DNA from: Trichobilharzia szidati
Lineage: Eukaryota > Platyhelminthes > Trematoda > Strigeidida > Schistosomatidae
Direction of reading: 5' to 3'
DNA length: 64,000 bases
Assembly (NCBI GenBank): GCA_944472155.2
Contig: OX235279.1
Span: forward strand, 59,741,564 to 59,805,563
Shown one piece after another: positions 28,071 through 42,300 of this stretch (its first letter is position 1; each line of letters starts with the position of its first letter). The translations under genes were made by a program, and so were the position numbers. The notes beneath the pieces were generated by a model. The model was not told the DNA's origin. It made no database searches and worked only from the letters and a program-made list of their open reading frames with translations.

Positions 28071-28957
28071 CTAAACTGATTTCGTTGTTGGCGATAGTGG
28101 GGGTTAGCCACGTTTCAGTGAGAACGATCACTTTCAGTGGTAGGTGTGCTTGGAGATTTCAGAGTCCGCTTACTTTTCCTCTCAGCCCCCTCACATTGCT
28201 ATATAAGCAGCTGACAGTGAGTCTTACAACCTCAGCGTGTTGTGGGGTGGTTGACGTGAAGCTGTCTGCTGGTAGGAGACTTAATGTTGGGACTAGTTGG
28301 CCGATTCCGATGGAACCGGCCCGTTGTGGGTTTTTTCCATGGATTTAGGCAGGACACTTGGGTGACACAGACTGTTATTCCCAGAACTGCATCGCTCTAG
28401 TGTCACTGAAGCTTTCGAATGTATTAAAGCCTCAGTTTGCTGCCTCCTTATGGTTCGGGGTCTGCTTTCGCAGCATCGGATGTGTCCTCCCATTTTTCCC
28501 TTGGTCTCATACCACCGTTGAAGTGCTGTGGTCAACTGCTCCGGGGAGCTGAATGTGATATTTAGCAGCTTTGGAGAGCTAATCAGTGTGGGATGAGCGG
28601 GGCGAGGTAGTCGGGAAATGGAGATGGCTCCAGAAGCGCTAAGAGCCATCTGAGATGACAGCCATCTCCATTGCTGGGCGTCATGCATGTGTACCACCAT
28701 AGAGCTAGAAGGTATCAGTTCCGGTGACTCCCTCGCCATTTGTCTGATAGCCCACGGTCTGTCTTGTTCCACCCTAATATCGAACTTCTATCGATGGCTA
28801 GTACCTGAGTCATTAATAGTACTCCTTCGGCCTCTTCGGCAGAGTCCGGTGTAACCCTTAATGGGGGTGGCTTACTCTGAGGCGTGTGGACACCCTTGTA
28901 CAGCCTGCACAATTTCCCTGAACTACTTTTCAGACCAAATTTATTTCACAGGTTGGA

Positions 28958-29885
28958 TCAGTGTTCCTGATCAAACAGGGCCCGTTGTTCAAGCAAGCTA
29001 TCTTTGCTCACGGGTACGTTAAAGAGGATAAGAGAATTAGACCGATTAACCTCAGACTTAGGTTTGGCCTTTGGTTTCTTGTATTCCTTTGCAGTGTCAG
29101 CAACTGTAGGCTTCATCAGGTTCTGGTCAGCCTTTGTTTTGTTGCCAAGCTTGCTTGTGGATGCAAGTGGTGCTTTTCTAATTCTTTCTTTCCTTGATGT
29201 TGTGGGTGCAACCTTGTGAATATTCACCTTGTGAAAATTGGCATTTCCAGTCAGTAGGACTAGAGTATCTTTCTCACTGTCTCTGCCAAGTTTTGGCATT
29301 GTGGCGTTAGCAGGTGGGGAGCTGCATAAGACTGTGTTGGGACAAAAGAGCGGCAGACACGCCATGTGAGACTATGCCAAGGTGACAAAGTGGACAGATG
29401 TACCAAAACACGGGCATGGGTTATTTCTCATAAACTCGTAGTATGCTTTCGGCACCCCTTTGTCACAACGGCAGTGCATCCATTGTTTGCAAAAAATTCC
29501 ATTCAAACGCTGAGTCAGTTTTAGAAACTATGATGCTACACGCCTGCCATTCGTCTCCGTTTCTTGATCACGCCTTCTAGGTCTTATGACGTCTTGAACG
29601 CTTCCTTTTAGGTTTGCTGTGTTTCACGCACTGGCTTTCAGTTGATGCAGGTGTAGTATCGTGTCCACCTGGTATTCCCTGTGCCGTTTCAGTGCTAGAC
29701 TGTGGCAATGCAGGCGCAGTATCACAGCAGGCGAGACCTACACGAGTCTTTAGGATCGGTATGCGGGGAGGGGTCGATGTCCCTGGGTTATTGCCTCCTC
29801 TGGCTGAAGCCCTTGTGACTACAGAATATGGTGTTTTAGTGCTTCTCCTAAGACTACTTTCAACAGTCATATTAACAATCACCAA
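28958..29885 (-). pseudogene. CR1-like ORF1 remnant
   Basis: Two open stretches (29885-29577 and 29365-28958) rich in Lys, Arg, Pro and Ser lie upstream of the endonuclease. Between them a CPLCH cysteine cluster is readable, suggesting a zinc-binding segment. Assignment rests on position and composition. Confidence 0.5.
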
Positions 29886-29914
29886 AAATTATACTCTATA
29901 ATAATAAGAGAGGA

Positions 29915-32900
29915 TCAGTATCTACCCACAAGAACAAGAATAAGACTGATAAAGTGTAAGATAAGGAAAAGGTTTTCGACTTTACCTAGTACTTTCTGGA
30001 TGATCGGCTTCACAGCAATCACGTGGTAGACCAACAAGTCTTGTTTATCTGAACGAGTGGGGCAGATGCTTCTACAGAAGTGGCACCTGTAGCTTTGGCA
30101 GTAGTTCGAGACAGTTGGACTTACCACACAGAGATTCAATATGTAAGCAATGGTTGAATTTAATTCACCGGCTATGAAGATCATGTTTCGCAAGCGGATA
30201 ATTCACAAAATAGGTTAGAGAGGAAAAGGCACGTCGTATTCATGGAGCGCACGCAGTAGATTTGTCACATGGTATTTACCTTCCCTCAAACCATGTTGCA
30301 TTTAACAGTGTATTTTTCCTCTTATTGCATATATTGTCTCCAGCTAATCTCTTTTATATCTTTCACGCAGGTGAAAGGAATGGAGATGATCTATAGCCTA
30401 TTGCGTTTCGCCAATACCTGCCGTTGATGACAGGAAAATTGGTGGCTCTCTTCTACTTCTTTGGAAGCTTATCTGAATTGATCAGAGAGAGTGAGAGCTT
30501 CTGCTTACTGCTTACTGATGGTCGAATGGTATCAAAACCACTGTTTTCGAAGTTTTGGTAGAGCAGTTGTGAGGCTAAAATGGGAAGTATCCACTAGGTT
30601 TTTGCTTGATGACATACTAAAGTGAATTTGATGGCTTTTAATAGTAATACCCATAGCTGCGTTTGGTTGTCTGCCAGAGCCCGAACTGTGTCCATACTAA
30701 TGCAAAATTGCATGCCTCCTGGTAGATTATCTTCGCAAAATGAACTAGCGGAAGCCTTCGGCTTTTACCAGGATATTTTCGAGAGATATACCTGAAATGA
30801 CCCTCAGGAAATCTAGACACTCGTTTTTTTGCCTCCTAAGTTGTAAGTTTGCCACATAGTCAGTCTGACAGGTAGATGGTCAGCAAACAAAGTCGGCTTC
30901 TTGGCATATTTCGGAGTACTCTGTTTGCCTCTCTTGACACATGACTAATGCTTTCTAGGTCGTGGTGTTACTAGAGAGACAGTTTTGATATCTGTATGTG
31001 AGTGATCCCTCCTACTCTTCCCCAGTGTTCATCAACTGATAACTCAACTGAGTCTGTGCGTCATTCTGAGTAAGATAAAATCTCTCGCACTTTGTTGTAT
31101 TAGGCCATTCCAAATCACAGACAGGGTCAGGTAGTATCTCAGTTTAGAGAAATTCAGCATATTCCTATTTGCAAGTGGATCACTGAGAATTTGTATGGCT
31201 AACAGGTACTAAGGCTGAGGCTTGCTTGATAGATAAGAATCAATGTCAAAGCGTTAGATCGTATTCATGGACACTGAAGGCAGACATACTCCAAAAATCG
31301 CCTGAGTGCAAGACTGCACTGCTCACATCGGGGATGTAAAAAGCAACCTTCCTACTTGGCTTTGTGTCCCAGTTAGAGGAGAAATGACTGATGATCACAA
31401 GAGAAAGGAACATTATCAGAAAGTACTGATGGGTCACTCTGTGCGAAAGTATCAAGAAATAACGAGAGCAATGGATGTAATATATATGAATATAATCGTA
31501 TTAGCTATAGGGTAAAGACTGCCATTCAGCTGTGGTGGAAACTCTCACAAGAATTGTGATAAGGTGAGGCGTGAAATCCAAGTGATAAGTCAGAAAACCA
31601 CATAGTTTACAACACGTGGAGTTCCATGTCACTTGGAAGAAGAGGTTGGGTGACGAGTTCAGAGGATGGGAAATAATGTTGAAGAAGCCGATATCCCGTA
31701 TCTCTCTATAATGGCAAGCCAGATTGATTAGAGTCATGGTAACTTTTCGTTCTTAAAATCATATACTTCTAAAACAGGAGGGCATAATCATCATATAATT
31801 TATTAGGAAACTTGATGGCTTACTGACCACTGATTCTGTGGTGGACGCGCGGTTGTGTGATCCAATTCTAAGCACCCAGCAGTTTACACCTACTGACCAG
31901 CATAATGAAAAACTCTCCACAGCCTACGGGTATGCCCACAGTATATTGACAGCACTTAACCTGCTCGATGGTTAAATAACAAAAGTGAAGGACTTTAACT
32001 TGCTAACATTTAACTTAGCAGAAACATCAGCTGCACACCATAGTAAGACGCACGCTAAAAAAACCTGGATGCTGGTACCGAATGGCGCCCTTGTGAGGAA
32101 CCATCTAAAATGGACTACATTTCAAACTAATTTCATTTACTTATAAAAAGCGTTTGAAATAGATAATCCCTATTAAATGTAGATAAGGTGCGTCACACAG
32201 TACTCAGCTTGTCTGGTGTCATGTGTCCCTTCGGTATCCCATAAGGTGTGGAACGTCTTCTGGCATTCTATAGCTCAAATACTGGACCTCAGCGCCATTT
32301 ACCGAAAACACAGAGCTTCCGCACATCATCTTTCTACTGCACACACACAAAATAGGTCGCATACAGCTGGATACGGTCACATATGTATGTTCAACCACAA
32401 ATAAATGCTTCTTATATCTCAGAAACCTTCAGAAAGTCTCTTTTACAAAGGGAAAGGTCAGAGTCTATATTCAGTATTCTTCGTGTCAAGTCTTTGGCAT
32501 ACAGAAAAGATTACATGCAGAAACTAAAGACGTAAAATCAGAGAAGAGAAAGAGAATCACGTAGCGAAACTTAAATTTCCTTCTTATTGCTAGGGGTTTC
32601 AATCCGCTAGCATCAGGTTATTCATTCTGGCCCACAGCATAACGCCTGTCAACTAAGTTCTCTACTGTTCACTTCATTAAATTCTCTGTAGTCTTACATT
32701 CCCGCCCAATTTCATATGACTTCTGTCCTCTAGCACAACAGCAAAAACGTGGCTGAATTAAGTAAGCAGGAGTGAAATTTAAACAGAAATTTCAGGTCGA
32801 ACTAATGATATGACGCCTTATAAAACTTAATCCAGTTTTTCTGATCTGGCGGAGAAGGATGTTGGATATTGAATAGGGTTTCAATCTTGCGACATCTAAA

Positions 32901-32991
32901 AAGCCGGAATTTTCAAAACAACTGCATCTGGTTCAAATGAATAAGAATTCCTACGGGATATAGTGCATCCAGTTGGATATCAGAATTAGCG
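29915..32991. other. Repeat-derived intergenic region
   Basis: No host gene is seen. At about 30960-31260 a stretch resembles the endonuclease part of the neighbouring CR1-like element (shared cccagtgttcatc and the following 80 bases), so it is a second, more decayed copy. The rest, including 31300-32950, has no recognised content. Confidence 0.45.
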
Positions 32992-33354
32992 ATGAAAAAT
33001 TCTAATGAATGTCACTGCTGTGAATTTAAAAGCCTCTCTGTATTACACCGTCCACCAGACGAAGGTGGTGATATGGCTTACATGATTGAAAATGAAGATC
33101 TGTCTGTCCCTGGGGGAAATATGGAGGAAAAGAAAAAGAAAAACAAGCATAAGAAGGTCCGCATACTTTGTGATGAAACACACTGCATGAAGAAAAGAAC
33201 GCTGACATTGCAACAAATCTTAACAGTAAGGAGACAGAAGATATATGAGCAACAGTGTGAAATCGAACAACTTAGGGGAAAAGTTCAAGAAGTGTGCAAT
33301 GAGAATAAGTTTCTCCGAGATCAAAACTTCTGGCAGGCGAAAGCACTCGAGAAA
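32992..33354 (+). CDS. Lebercilin-like exon 1
   Basis: It starts at the first in-frame ATG and ends at gtaata in phase 0. A Lys-rich segment (EEKKKKNKHKKVR) precedes the first helix of the lebercilin domain. A Cys/His pair cluster near the start (CHCCEF) has no known role. An upstream 5' exon is possible. Confidence 0.75.
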
Positions 33355-36300
33355 GTAATATGGTAGAAAAGTTATTTATGATTAATCACTTTTTGAGGTA
33401 TATACATTTGATTTCAGTCAACATTGGAATTTCGGACACATCAGAATCTGTATTTAGCCAGTTATGTGTGTTTGAAACGGGTGTTCAATATGACAGACAT
33501 TAACTATGCCCATGCATGGGTATAGTAGTCTGCATCGGTGGCACAGTGGTTAGGACTCTTGCCGACCATGTACATGGTCCGGGGTTCGTTCCCCTGCCAA
33601 CGCACACCCGACATCTATGGTCGGCCTGCGAAATTTGGGCTACCGATATCCATGCTGAAAATGCCATACTTGTACTAAAAATACGGTGTGGCATCAAGCT
33701 GTAATCAAAAATAATAAAAAATAAGATTCATTTTGGATGGTTTAGTCTATGATATATTTTTGTCCATCCAAATAAATACATTCAGGTTGTAGAATAAACG
33801 CTGCGGGAAATCAATAGCTATATCTCCCTTAAGCATTTATCAAATTCTCGAAAAGTGGTGGATGCATTCCTGCATTTTCTCAAAAAATTATGTAGATTCT
33901 TTTCTAGGTTATTCTATGATCATAGACACATACTCATTTATGTTAATAGGCGACTTTTGTTTCAAAAAGTTACCATAAACTGTTATAAGCATGGTCTCTT
34001 AATAATCTAGTGAGTCGTTTTTGTGTACTGTGTATGTTTGTTAGTTCTCCTGGCCACGAAATTACATTTACATCCGATGACAATGTGGTGCTTTCAAAGC
34101 GTACTGTTTGAGCTAGTAGTCTGTTTTAGAACATCATCACAAAATTTTGAAAGCTTTTAGGATATCGTCCACAATCGTGGCATTTTGCTGCCGAAATTCA
34201 CTTAAATTAGACTTCATGAGTGATAAATTATTTTAATAAATTAGTTTATAGCTCATGTTGTTGTTACGGTTAGAAAATTCTCATATCTTGTTTTCTTTGA
34301 AGTAGAGAGCCTTCAGTAACTGGGACAGCACTTGAATGAGAATATGCCAAATTACTCATTCAGAAGGGACGCACAAGTCTGTGTGCACATCGATTGTGAA
34401 AGTGTTGTTTTCTCATTTACTTTAAGAAGCCCTTGGATTGATCCTTCTGTGGAATTCCTATTAGTATTTCTGATTTTCGTTTCATAGCAATCCAATCTTG
34501 AACGTAATCTTCAATTGTACGAAAGTACTTACCTATTGGGAAGTAAGAACATTTGAGCGCCGAAATTCTTGGGCAGAGATAACTTCTGAGGTTAATCTTA
34601 GCAAGGACATGGTAACAATGTTACTCAGCAAATGTATGAAAGTATATAGTTGCATCCTCAACCTGAATTTGTTTTTAAAAATTGGAAAATCACTTTACTA
34701 CAAATAGACTTCTATTCAACCATCATATTAGTATAAATCTTGGACATTAAGGTGTAAAATTATCAAAATTTGTGACATTCGTTATTAATTTTAAATTGTA
34801 TTTGTTACTTCTGACTTCATCAATATGTGTCGACGTATATGTCAAGAAGATAGGACTGTCACACAATACTGAAGCTTTTATATAGGTAATGAAAACACTG
34901 CATAAGTTTAGAGAATAATTTACACAGGTGTACAAGATTTAAGCTAGCGTTTTGTATCCTGAATATGCGGAAATACTAAGGAGATGCAGTTATTCCAACC
35001 AGTCCTGATGGGTACAAGTTCATTATTTCTATAGCTTCTATGAATACCTGTATTAGTTGTAGAGTCTGATATCAAACACGATTTCATAAAAAGCAATAGG
35101 AATTTTAACATGTTTAGCTGAAATATTTTGTTTACTTAAAGTTTATATAAGCTGTGGTAACTTTTGTTCTTACAAGGTTTCATTTTCGAGACCTTTAGGG
35201 ACAGGAACTCCAGCAGATCACGAAACCATCTATCTCTGGTGATCTCGTTACTCATATTCACTTTATATTGATCTTCATGTTTAAAACTACATGCACATGT
35301 AATAAATGATATTTATTTGATGTGACAGACCTTATCAAATAACCAGGTCGCTATCCAGGAAGAGATCAACACAGATGAAAGCAATGAAAGATAATGAAGG
35401 GAAGCTAAATACGAGAGAGCAGAGACAAAGTGAATACTGGGCTGATCACTTCAAATGACTCTTGAATCGACCAACACCTGTAACTCGTCGAGAATTACCA
35501 CCAACAGTCACAGAACTGTCAGTGAACACCAGTCCTCAGACAAAAGCAGGAGTCTTGAAGGCCATGAAGTTACTAAAAGCCAGTTGGACCAGATGCAGTC
35601 TGCCTAGGAGCAGTGGAAACCGACTCACCGATTTCAGTGGATATGCTGACAACACTATTGCAGAAGGTTTCGGAGGAAGGAGGGAATGAAGGAAGGAAAG
35701 GCATCCACCGATTGGAAGAAGGACTGGCTAGCTTGTCGAACTCCCGAAGAAGGACAACATAAGCTTTTGTGCAAGAACTGGTGGGGAATCATCCTCCTGT
35801 CCACTCCGAGCAAAGTATTAAGCCGCTTCATCCTGGAGAGAATAAAAGATTCTCCGCGTCGAAGACTCTGACCAGAACAAGTTGGGTTCAGTTGAAAGCA
35901 AACGATTTGCGGGTAAATTTGAAACGCTTTGTATCATCGCCGAACAGATAATAGTACTGCAGTTGAATATGTACCCTATCCCATTACTTACGAAAAGGTC
36001 TTCGATTGCGATGGTGATGAAGATACCTAACCAACAACAAGAGGAGTCAATTTTCTGCTGGAGAATTCTTAGGGAAGTGTGATTCTTACTAAAGACTGCG
36101 TAGTTGAGAATGCCTAAGGTATCTGTGATCGGAAAAGCCAAGAATGCCTTCATTATTCTGAAATCAGTTTGGAAATCAACTGCACTCAAAGCAAGGAGAA
36201 AGATTTGGGTTTCTAACACTAATTTCAAGTCGGTGTCTCTAAATGGTTCAGACTCTTGTCTTGTGCGTCAAAAAAGTCAGCTTCTGACTTCTATCAACAG

Positions 36301-39300
36301 CTGCTTCCTCTCAGTAATGAAAATCACGTTACCAAGAAAGATAAGCTATATGAAACTGTGACAGTGCATCGCACCAGTGAAGAACCTATTTACCAGCAAA
36401 TAAATAGAAGTAACTTGAGATGAACTGTATATTTACTGAGGAGTCCTCCAATTGACATCACAACACAAGGTCGTCGAATGGAACCTGAATGGGAAGCGAT
36501 GAATTAGGCATCCGAAGGTGACATGGAGGAGGTCAGGTGATGACGATCATATAGCCAGCTGAAAGACCCAAAGAAATTAGAGTAGAATGAAGAAATGTTA
36601 TTAGAGTCCCAAATTTCTCTGGTAGCTCACAATAATAATAAAAGGAATTAAATGATAATGTGGGGTGTCAAGGCCAGCGGGATTCCAAATAGCTTTGTTT
36701 TAAATGTTTTGCTAACGACCTGATGTGCCTACTTTGGTCCCTAATATATATGTATTAACCATATGTTTGAGTAATAATGCAGATATGACGCAATTACTCG
36801 CAGATATATTATGACTAAGTGCCTTCTTTAGGGAAGTAAGCGTACTCAGTAAAATATTAAATTAGATTCCGAAATACTATATAATCTATGCCTTCAGGAA
36901 CATGAGTCACGTGTTAACTTGTTTTTTGTTGTGACTGGGAAGGTAATCATGTGCCACTGGCAAACAATAAACACTAACTTAATTTCTGGAAGCTGATATA
37001 TCAGGTTATTTCAAATTTTGACTGGCTAAACAAAGGCTTTACAATAAAACACTTCATATCGCTGTACTTGTCAGTAATATACTGATGCCTTATATTATAG
37101 AAAACAAATGTAATGAGCATGACGCCAATGCAGCTAATTTGCAGGCAAATTGATATACAGCCATTGAGAATAGGGTTTATCATGTTAGAGCAGTAATCTC
37201 GCGTTTCCTTGCACTAAGGATGTTCGACAGTATTTTGTATTCGAATACAGCCACATCCAGGATTATCACATAAACAGTAATCATCACATGTGTACGTCGT
37301 AAAAACCATTATAGAACTAGTGAAACTATTTTGGGTTTATAACTTCGGTGAATAAGGTATATATAGCATACTCTCTTTCAGATTTAAAACTGTGCTCTAT
37401 TTTACGGAAGTGCTTAGAGAGAAAAAGATGACAGAATTTCTGATTCTTGTGAAATAAAGAATAGTTGTGTGTGCAGAACCAATTTCCTAGTGAAATCTAA
37501 GCTGGGATGAATGTCATCAGCTAGGAATATTAATTGTTAATCGAAAATAAAACTTGTGATAATAATATTGAATTTCCTGTTATCAAACATCATAATAAGT
37601 AAGAGGAAAAACATTACTGTTCTCAGCGAATAGGTAGAGATTCTCTAGATTGTCATTATAAATAAGACTATCATTTAGCCAAATTTCGAACTAGTATAAG
37701 AACGAGAACCAGTCTGTGTAAAAGCGGATGTGGTAAGCACGGGTGCTACTATAAGCATTGTCTATAGAGAGCTCGATTATTTTAATTTTTGGTATTAGTC
37801 AGTCCGCATTTTACTTTCTAAAGCCCAACTTAAATTAGTTACCTGCCTATACATATAAACCATTTTTGTAGTTTCTTATATAATGGCCTCACAGGGTGCG
37901 CAATTTCTGCCTTTGCTTTTCTTTTATTCTAGCTTGATGGGAAACACGCAGAACTACCCCAATTAATCAACAACCATCTAGAGGAGATAAGAGTATTTAG
38001 AGAACAAATAAGACGTATGAAAAGTGTTTTAAAGGTGGAAAAGAAAGCCAGACACGAAGCTGAAACTTCAAGGGAGAAAATTCTTTCTGAGCTGAAACAT
38101 TTGCGGAAACTTGCTGAAGACCAGAAACTATTGGAAAGGGAAGAATCTGCAAAAATGATAGAAAGGCTACAAGCCGAAGCTGTTGAAAGGGAAAAGCTAC
38201 TTACTGTAAGTATTTTGACTGTGACAGCATAAATATTATATATGTACAGCATGGGTTATGTTTTATGATATTCATAAACCACTGATTATTTTTTTTAGAA
38301 CTTGGAGAAATATGCTGAAAATTTGGAGAAAAACCAGAGATTTGAAAGTCTTCGGCTTAATCGGTCTCAAAAAGAAATGAAGGAAACATGTCAAAAGCTT
38401 GTGGATAGAATAGAAGAACTGGAACAAGTTATCCAGGTCATTGGTGGTTATTCAGTTGACGGCGTCAGCCCTCAGCTAGTTTTTTTATAATTTACTTTCA
38501 TGCGGCACTTAATTGACATTTTGGAAATTTTAAAAATAGAAAGGTAACTTTGTATCATTTTCCATTTTTATAATAAGACTGTATTCAAGTATTTTACAGT
38601 TACTAGTGGAGGAAATAATAAGTCGAAAATGAAAAACAGCATTTAATGAATTACAGGCACGACACTACATGTATTTATTTATATCTTCCATTAGTTATGT
38701 TACATAAAATAACATACCGAAAAGTATGGTCTCTGGTAAAACTAACTCTTATAACTTTTTCTCTTGCCCCTATTTTGTATCCATAAACTTCATGCATTTA
38801 TTCCCCTTAATGAATTTGAATAAAGCAAGAACAACAGTGGTTTGTGCAGAATAATATGGTACCACCATTTATTTCGTTGTCTTTTCATCAGCTGCTTACA
38901 GCCTAAATAAATTTTGAGGTTTATGTACAGAAAAGTTTTAACATTTGCAAATTTTTCATGATATCAGTTGACGGAAGGTTCCGCAATTAGTGAACAGTAC
39001 TCGGAAAATTGCTCTTATATAGTTTTTACACAGGCAATTCAAGTTTAAACAAAATAAATGTTTGTATACAATGGTAAAAGAGGTACGTAGTAGAGATGAG
39101 AGATGCGTAAGATGCTGAGTGACTAATAAATTAGGTAACAATGTACTGAGTTCAACTTAAATTATCGAAACAAGAGACGAGCAAAATTACAAATTATAAA
39201 AGGGGGTGAGGTTAAAGCCAAAGATTACGTAATCAAATGAGAGAATAAAGACATCCAGTTACCAGGGCATTTCTTAACAGATAGTTAGATGTCTTTATTG

Positions 39301-42300
39301 CCTATTGTTTAGTCTAACAGCTGGTCAACTGAAGAGTTACTGGAGTTTTACTACTTATTGTCAAACTGCTACTGATTCAGATTTTAGGTTTCTGCAAAAG
39401 TATTAGGCAAAGTCATATTTCTTAAGCAAGTGTTTTTGATCATCATATCACTTCTCAAATGCAATCAGAAGAAATCTACAAAAAGTGAAATTAAATTCAT
39501 AGAAGACTTGAAATGAGATAAAGTAGTGGACATTATTAAGTGAAAGGTGTGTGTGCTGCTTTATCCTTCCAACCAGAAATAATTTTATTTTGAAGGAAAC
39601 ACAGATTCATTTATGCAGAACTCTCATACTTTACTTTAAACCTTAGTTTTCATAATTTTTTTCACAGTAATATTTCCTCTTAATAATATAAGTAGTAGGG
39701 TTTTATTAACTGTGGTTAATTAACACCTTGATACTTATTTTAGTGGAACATATTTTTTAATATGGACAATTCTTTTGTTGTTTTTTTGCAATTTAGGAAA
39801 AGCAAAAGTTAATTGAACTAAGTAATATTTATTCAAAGAGAATTACGAAACAACATTTAATCTGTAATGATCTGCATGAAATCCACCCTCGAAATGAAAA
39901 AGAAGAGAATTTTCAGGACTCTAGTGAAGATTGTCAGAGAGATTCTGAAAATAATAAACAAACATCTAGAGAGCGCATAAAAGAGTTTGACTTGAAAAGA
40001 CAACGTTCCCTTCGCCGTAAAACAAAGGTAATTTCCATTCTTAATCAATCATATTTTATAAGCAAGGCAAACAGGCGTTAGTGATGTAATGAAATGAAAA
40101 ATACTTCTTGAAATTGTGAATTCTGAAAGACAGACAGAGGCTGTGTTCGACTTTATTCATTGAATCAGTGAAATTCAGACTTCTATGCAGTCACCAGTTA
40201 TTTTCATAAAGGTTTTCTGAATAGAACAGAAGTTTTCTGTATAAGTATTAGTACCAAAACAAGTCTTATTTTAATAGGGTCACTATAGAAATGGTAGTCA
40301 GCATGAATGCGACGGCAACAACTTTTTAGAAGAAAGCACAATACAGAAAATGGAATGTCTTGTGGTATTGTTTTTTTTTTTCTTGGAAATTACAAAACAC
40401 TTTTCCTCCAATAAGTTTGTTCGACTGTCACTGTTAAGCAAACGTTGCTACACCACCGGTTACATGAAGCATCAAGCTGTAATTCGTGGGACTTTGAATT
40501 CATGACAGCTACCCACTATGGATCTTATGCTATTAGCCATAAGAACGTACTCTTATCAGTCCTTTTGTGATCCCTCTCCGAACAGAATGATCATGACATG
40601 AATGATATAAAATTCATTATAAGACAAGATGATAAATACGAGACGATATACATAAACTGGTTGTAAAATTTTACACCATGACTTATCAAAAGCGAACTCA
40701 ACTGCCTTAATAAAACTTTAATACGTATAAAACACTGACTGAATAAATAACAAAAATTGACTTATTTCAAATATTAGCCTATCCACCGGATTAAGAAGAC
40801 TATCTGGCTTAAGTTCGTTTTACGTAGACTCAACTGAGCTGATGAAAAATTATGTGTAACCGAGTATATATATATGTCATCAAAGCATATTTACTAACGG
40901 AGATACAGAATACAGAATACGGAATATGAATGCAGAATGAAGTGATGAAAGATGAATAAAAGAAGTAGAGTGAGAATATCAAATATTTAATCGTCATCTG
41001 TACTGTATGGTTTAAAGTCACACCATTCTTAATTGAGTTCACTATAAATACAGTGATACATGTCCCATAGCCGTCCTAGGGGTTTCAGAGATTGACATGA
41101 TACCAAGGTAAATTCTTTTTGATCTAGGTGGAGTAATCGTTTTAAGTGGAAACGCTTATGAAACATAGTCCTATGAAAACACCTTGAGAAAAGGTTTGGG
41201 AATATCTGGGATGCGATTTATCTTCATTGGGCATAAGATGTTGCTGCAGGATTTCTCTGATCTGATTATTAATTTAAGCATACAGACTGATGTCGCTAAA
41301 TAAGCTGATCAGTTTGCTTCTTTGAGGAGTCCCATCAGTTCAAATAGAGTGCTTGTTGATGAAATGTCAACATGAATTTAGAAGGCTTGTTTGACATCTA
41401 TGTGATCTTTGACGCAGGCGGGAAATCCAACTGTTCATCAAAGGATATACATTCTACAGAGCAGCTTCTTCTGTTCAATTCTCTGTCTAGTCCAAAGAAT
41501 GTATGCTCTTGAGTGTAAGTGTAATTAGTTGCCAGATTTCCTGATATTTACAAGGTAGACGTAGGATAATATGGTAGGTAATGCCTGCTGTTTACTTTTT
41601 GCTTCCATTTGAATGTATTATTCATTTTTTTCTTAAAAATGCAGTTAAAGCTGATTCATGCAAAGGGTCAGTTACAAAATCTCGATAAATCTGATAACTG
41701 TGGGGCCCACAGAGATGGAATTTTAAGACAGTTGCATATTTCACCAAAAGAACGTTCAGTTTTCGATGAAGTACAGTCTCTTGAAGATGGTGAAGTCGAA
41801 TTTGAAAAGATTGGCAGTATAGCTAGAAAGCAAAATTCTATCAGTCTACCCAAAATTTTACGGTCAAATATACACGGAAAGTCAGAAAAAAGGTAAGATC
41901 ACTGAGGGGTATCATATAAAAATAATCAGTGGTATAGTAAAAGACCGTCGTGCAATCTTTAGAGGAAACACTTGATAATGATAAATTTTATTGACTCTCT
42001 AATATATCTTACACTATGAATAAAGCAAAACATTATAGTTGCGAACTTTGTGGAGTCAGCTTTGCCTTTACTGATTATCGCACTACTTGAAAATGAATAA
42101 GCTGTTCTTAACTACGACTAATGATTCAATTTAGGCTTTAAAACAGTTAGTCCCTTTTATAAATTTTGATAGCATTATTAGAAGACGGAGATTATCTGAA
42201 AAATGTGATGTATTAGCGCTATACATTTCGAACAATCTGATCACACATTTACTTATCAAGTCAATATATATGGAAAAGTTAAATTAAACAAGGTGACAAA

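Larger units (their letters stand above)
25485..29890 (-). mobile_element. Decayed CR1-type non-LTR retrotransposon
   Basis: Minus-strand fragments in retroelement order: an ORF1-like basic region (29885-28958), an AP-endonuclease region (28070-27258), RT (27250-26007) and a C-terminal region (25941-25500) with the YDERLKKLSLFTLDYRRLRG block typical of CR1 and Jockey proteins. The 3' end encodes NSLPADV then FKRRLDNH in a shifted frame. Frameshifts and stops are frequent, so it is an old inactive copy. Schistosomes have several CR1-like families; which one this is cannot be decided here. Confidence 0.8.
33355..37932. other. Lebercilin-like intron 1 with repeats
   Basis: The 4.6-kb intron holds a tRNA-derived SINE (33521-33710) and an RTE remnant (35340-36620). 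The remainder has no recognised content. Confidence 0.6.

Noticed and set aside
34490..34544. Candidate lebercilin-like exon (QSNLERNLQLYES) after a catag acceptor
   Set aside because: No donor gives phase 0 as required by both neighbours, and exon 1 joins 37933 directly and colinearly with human lebercilin.
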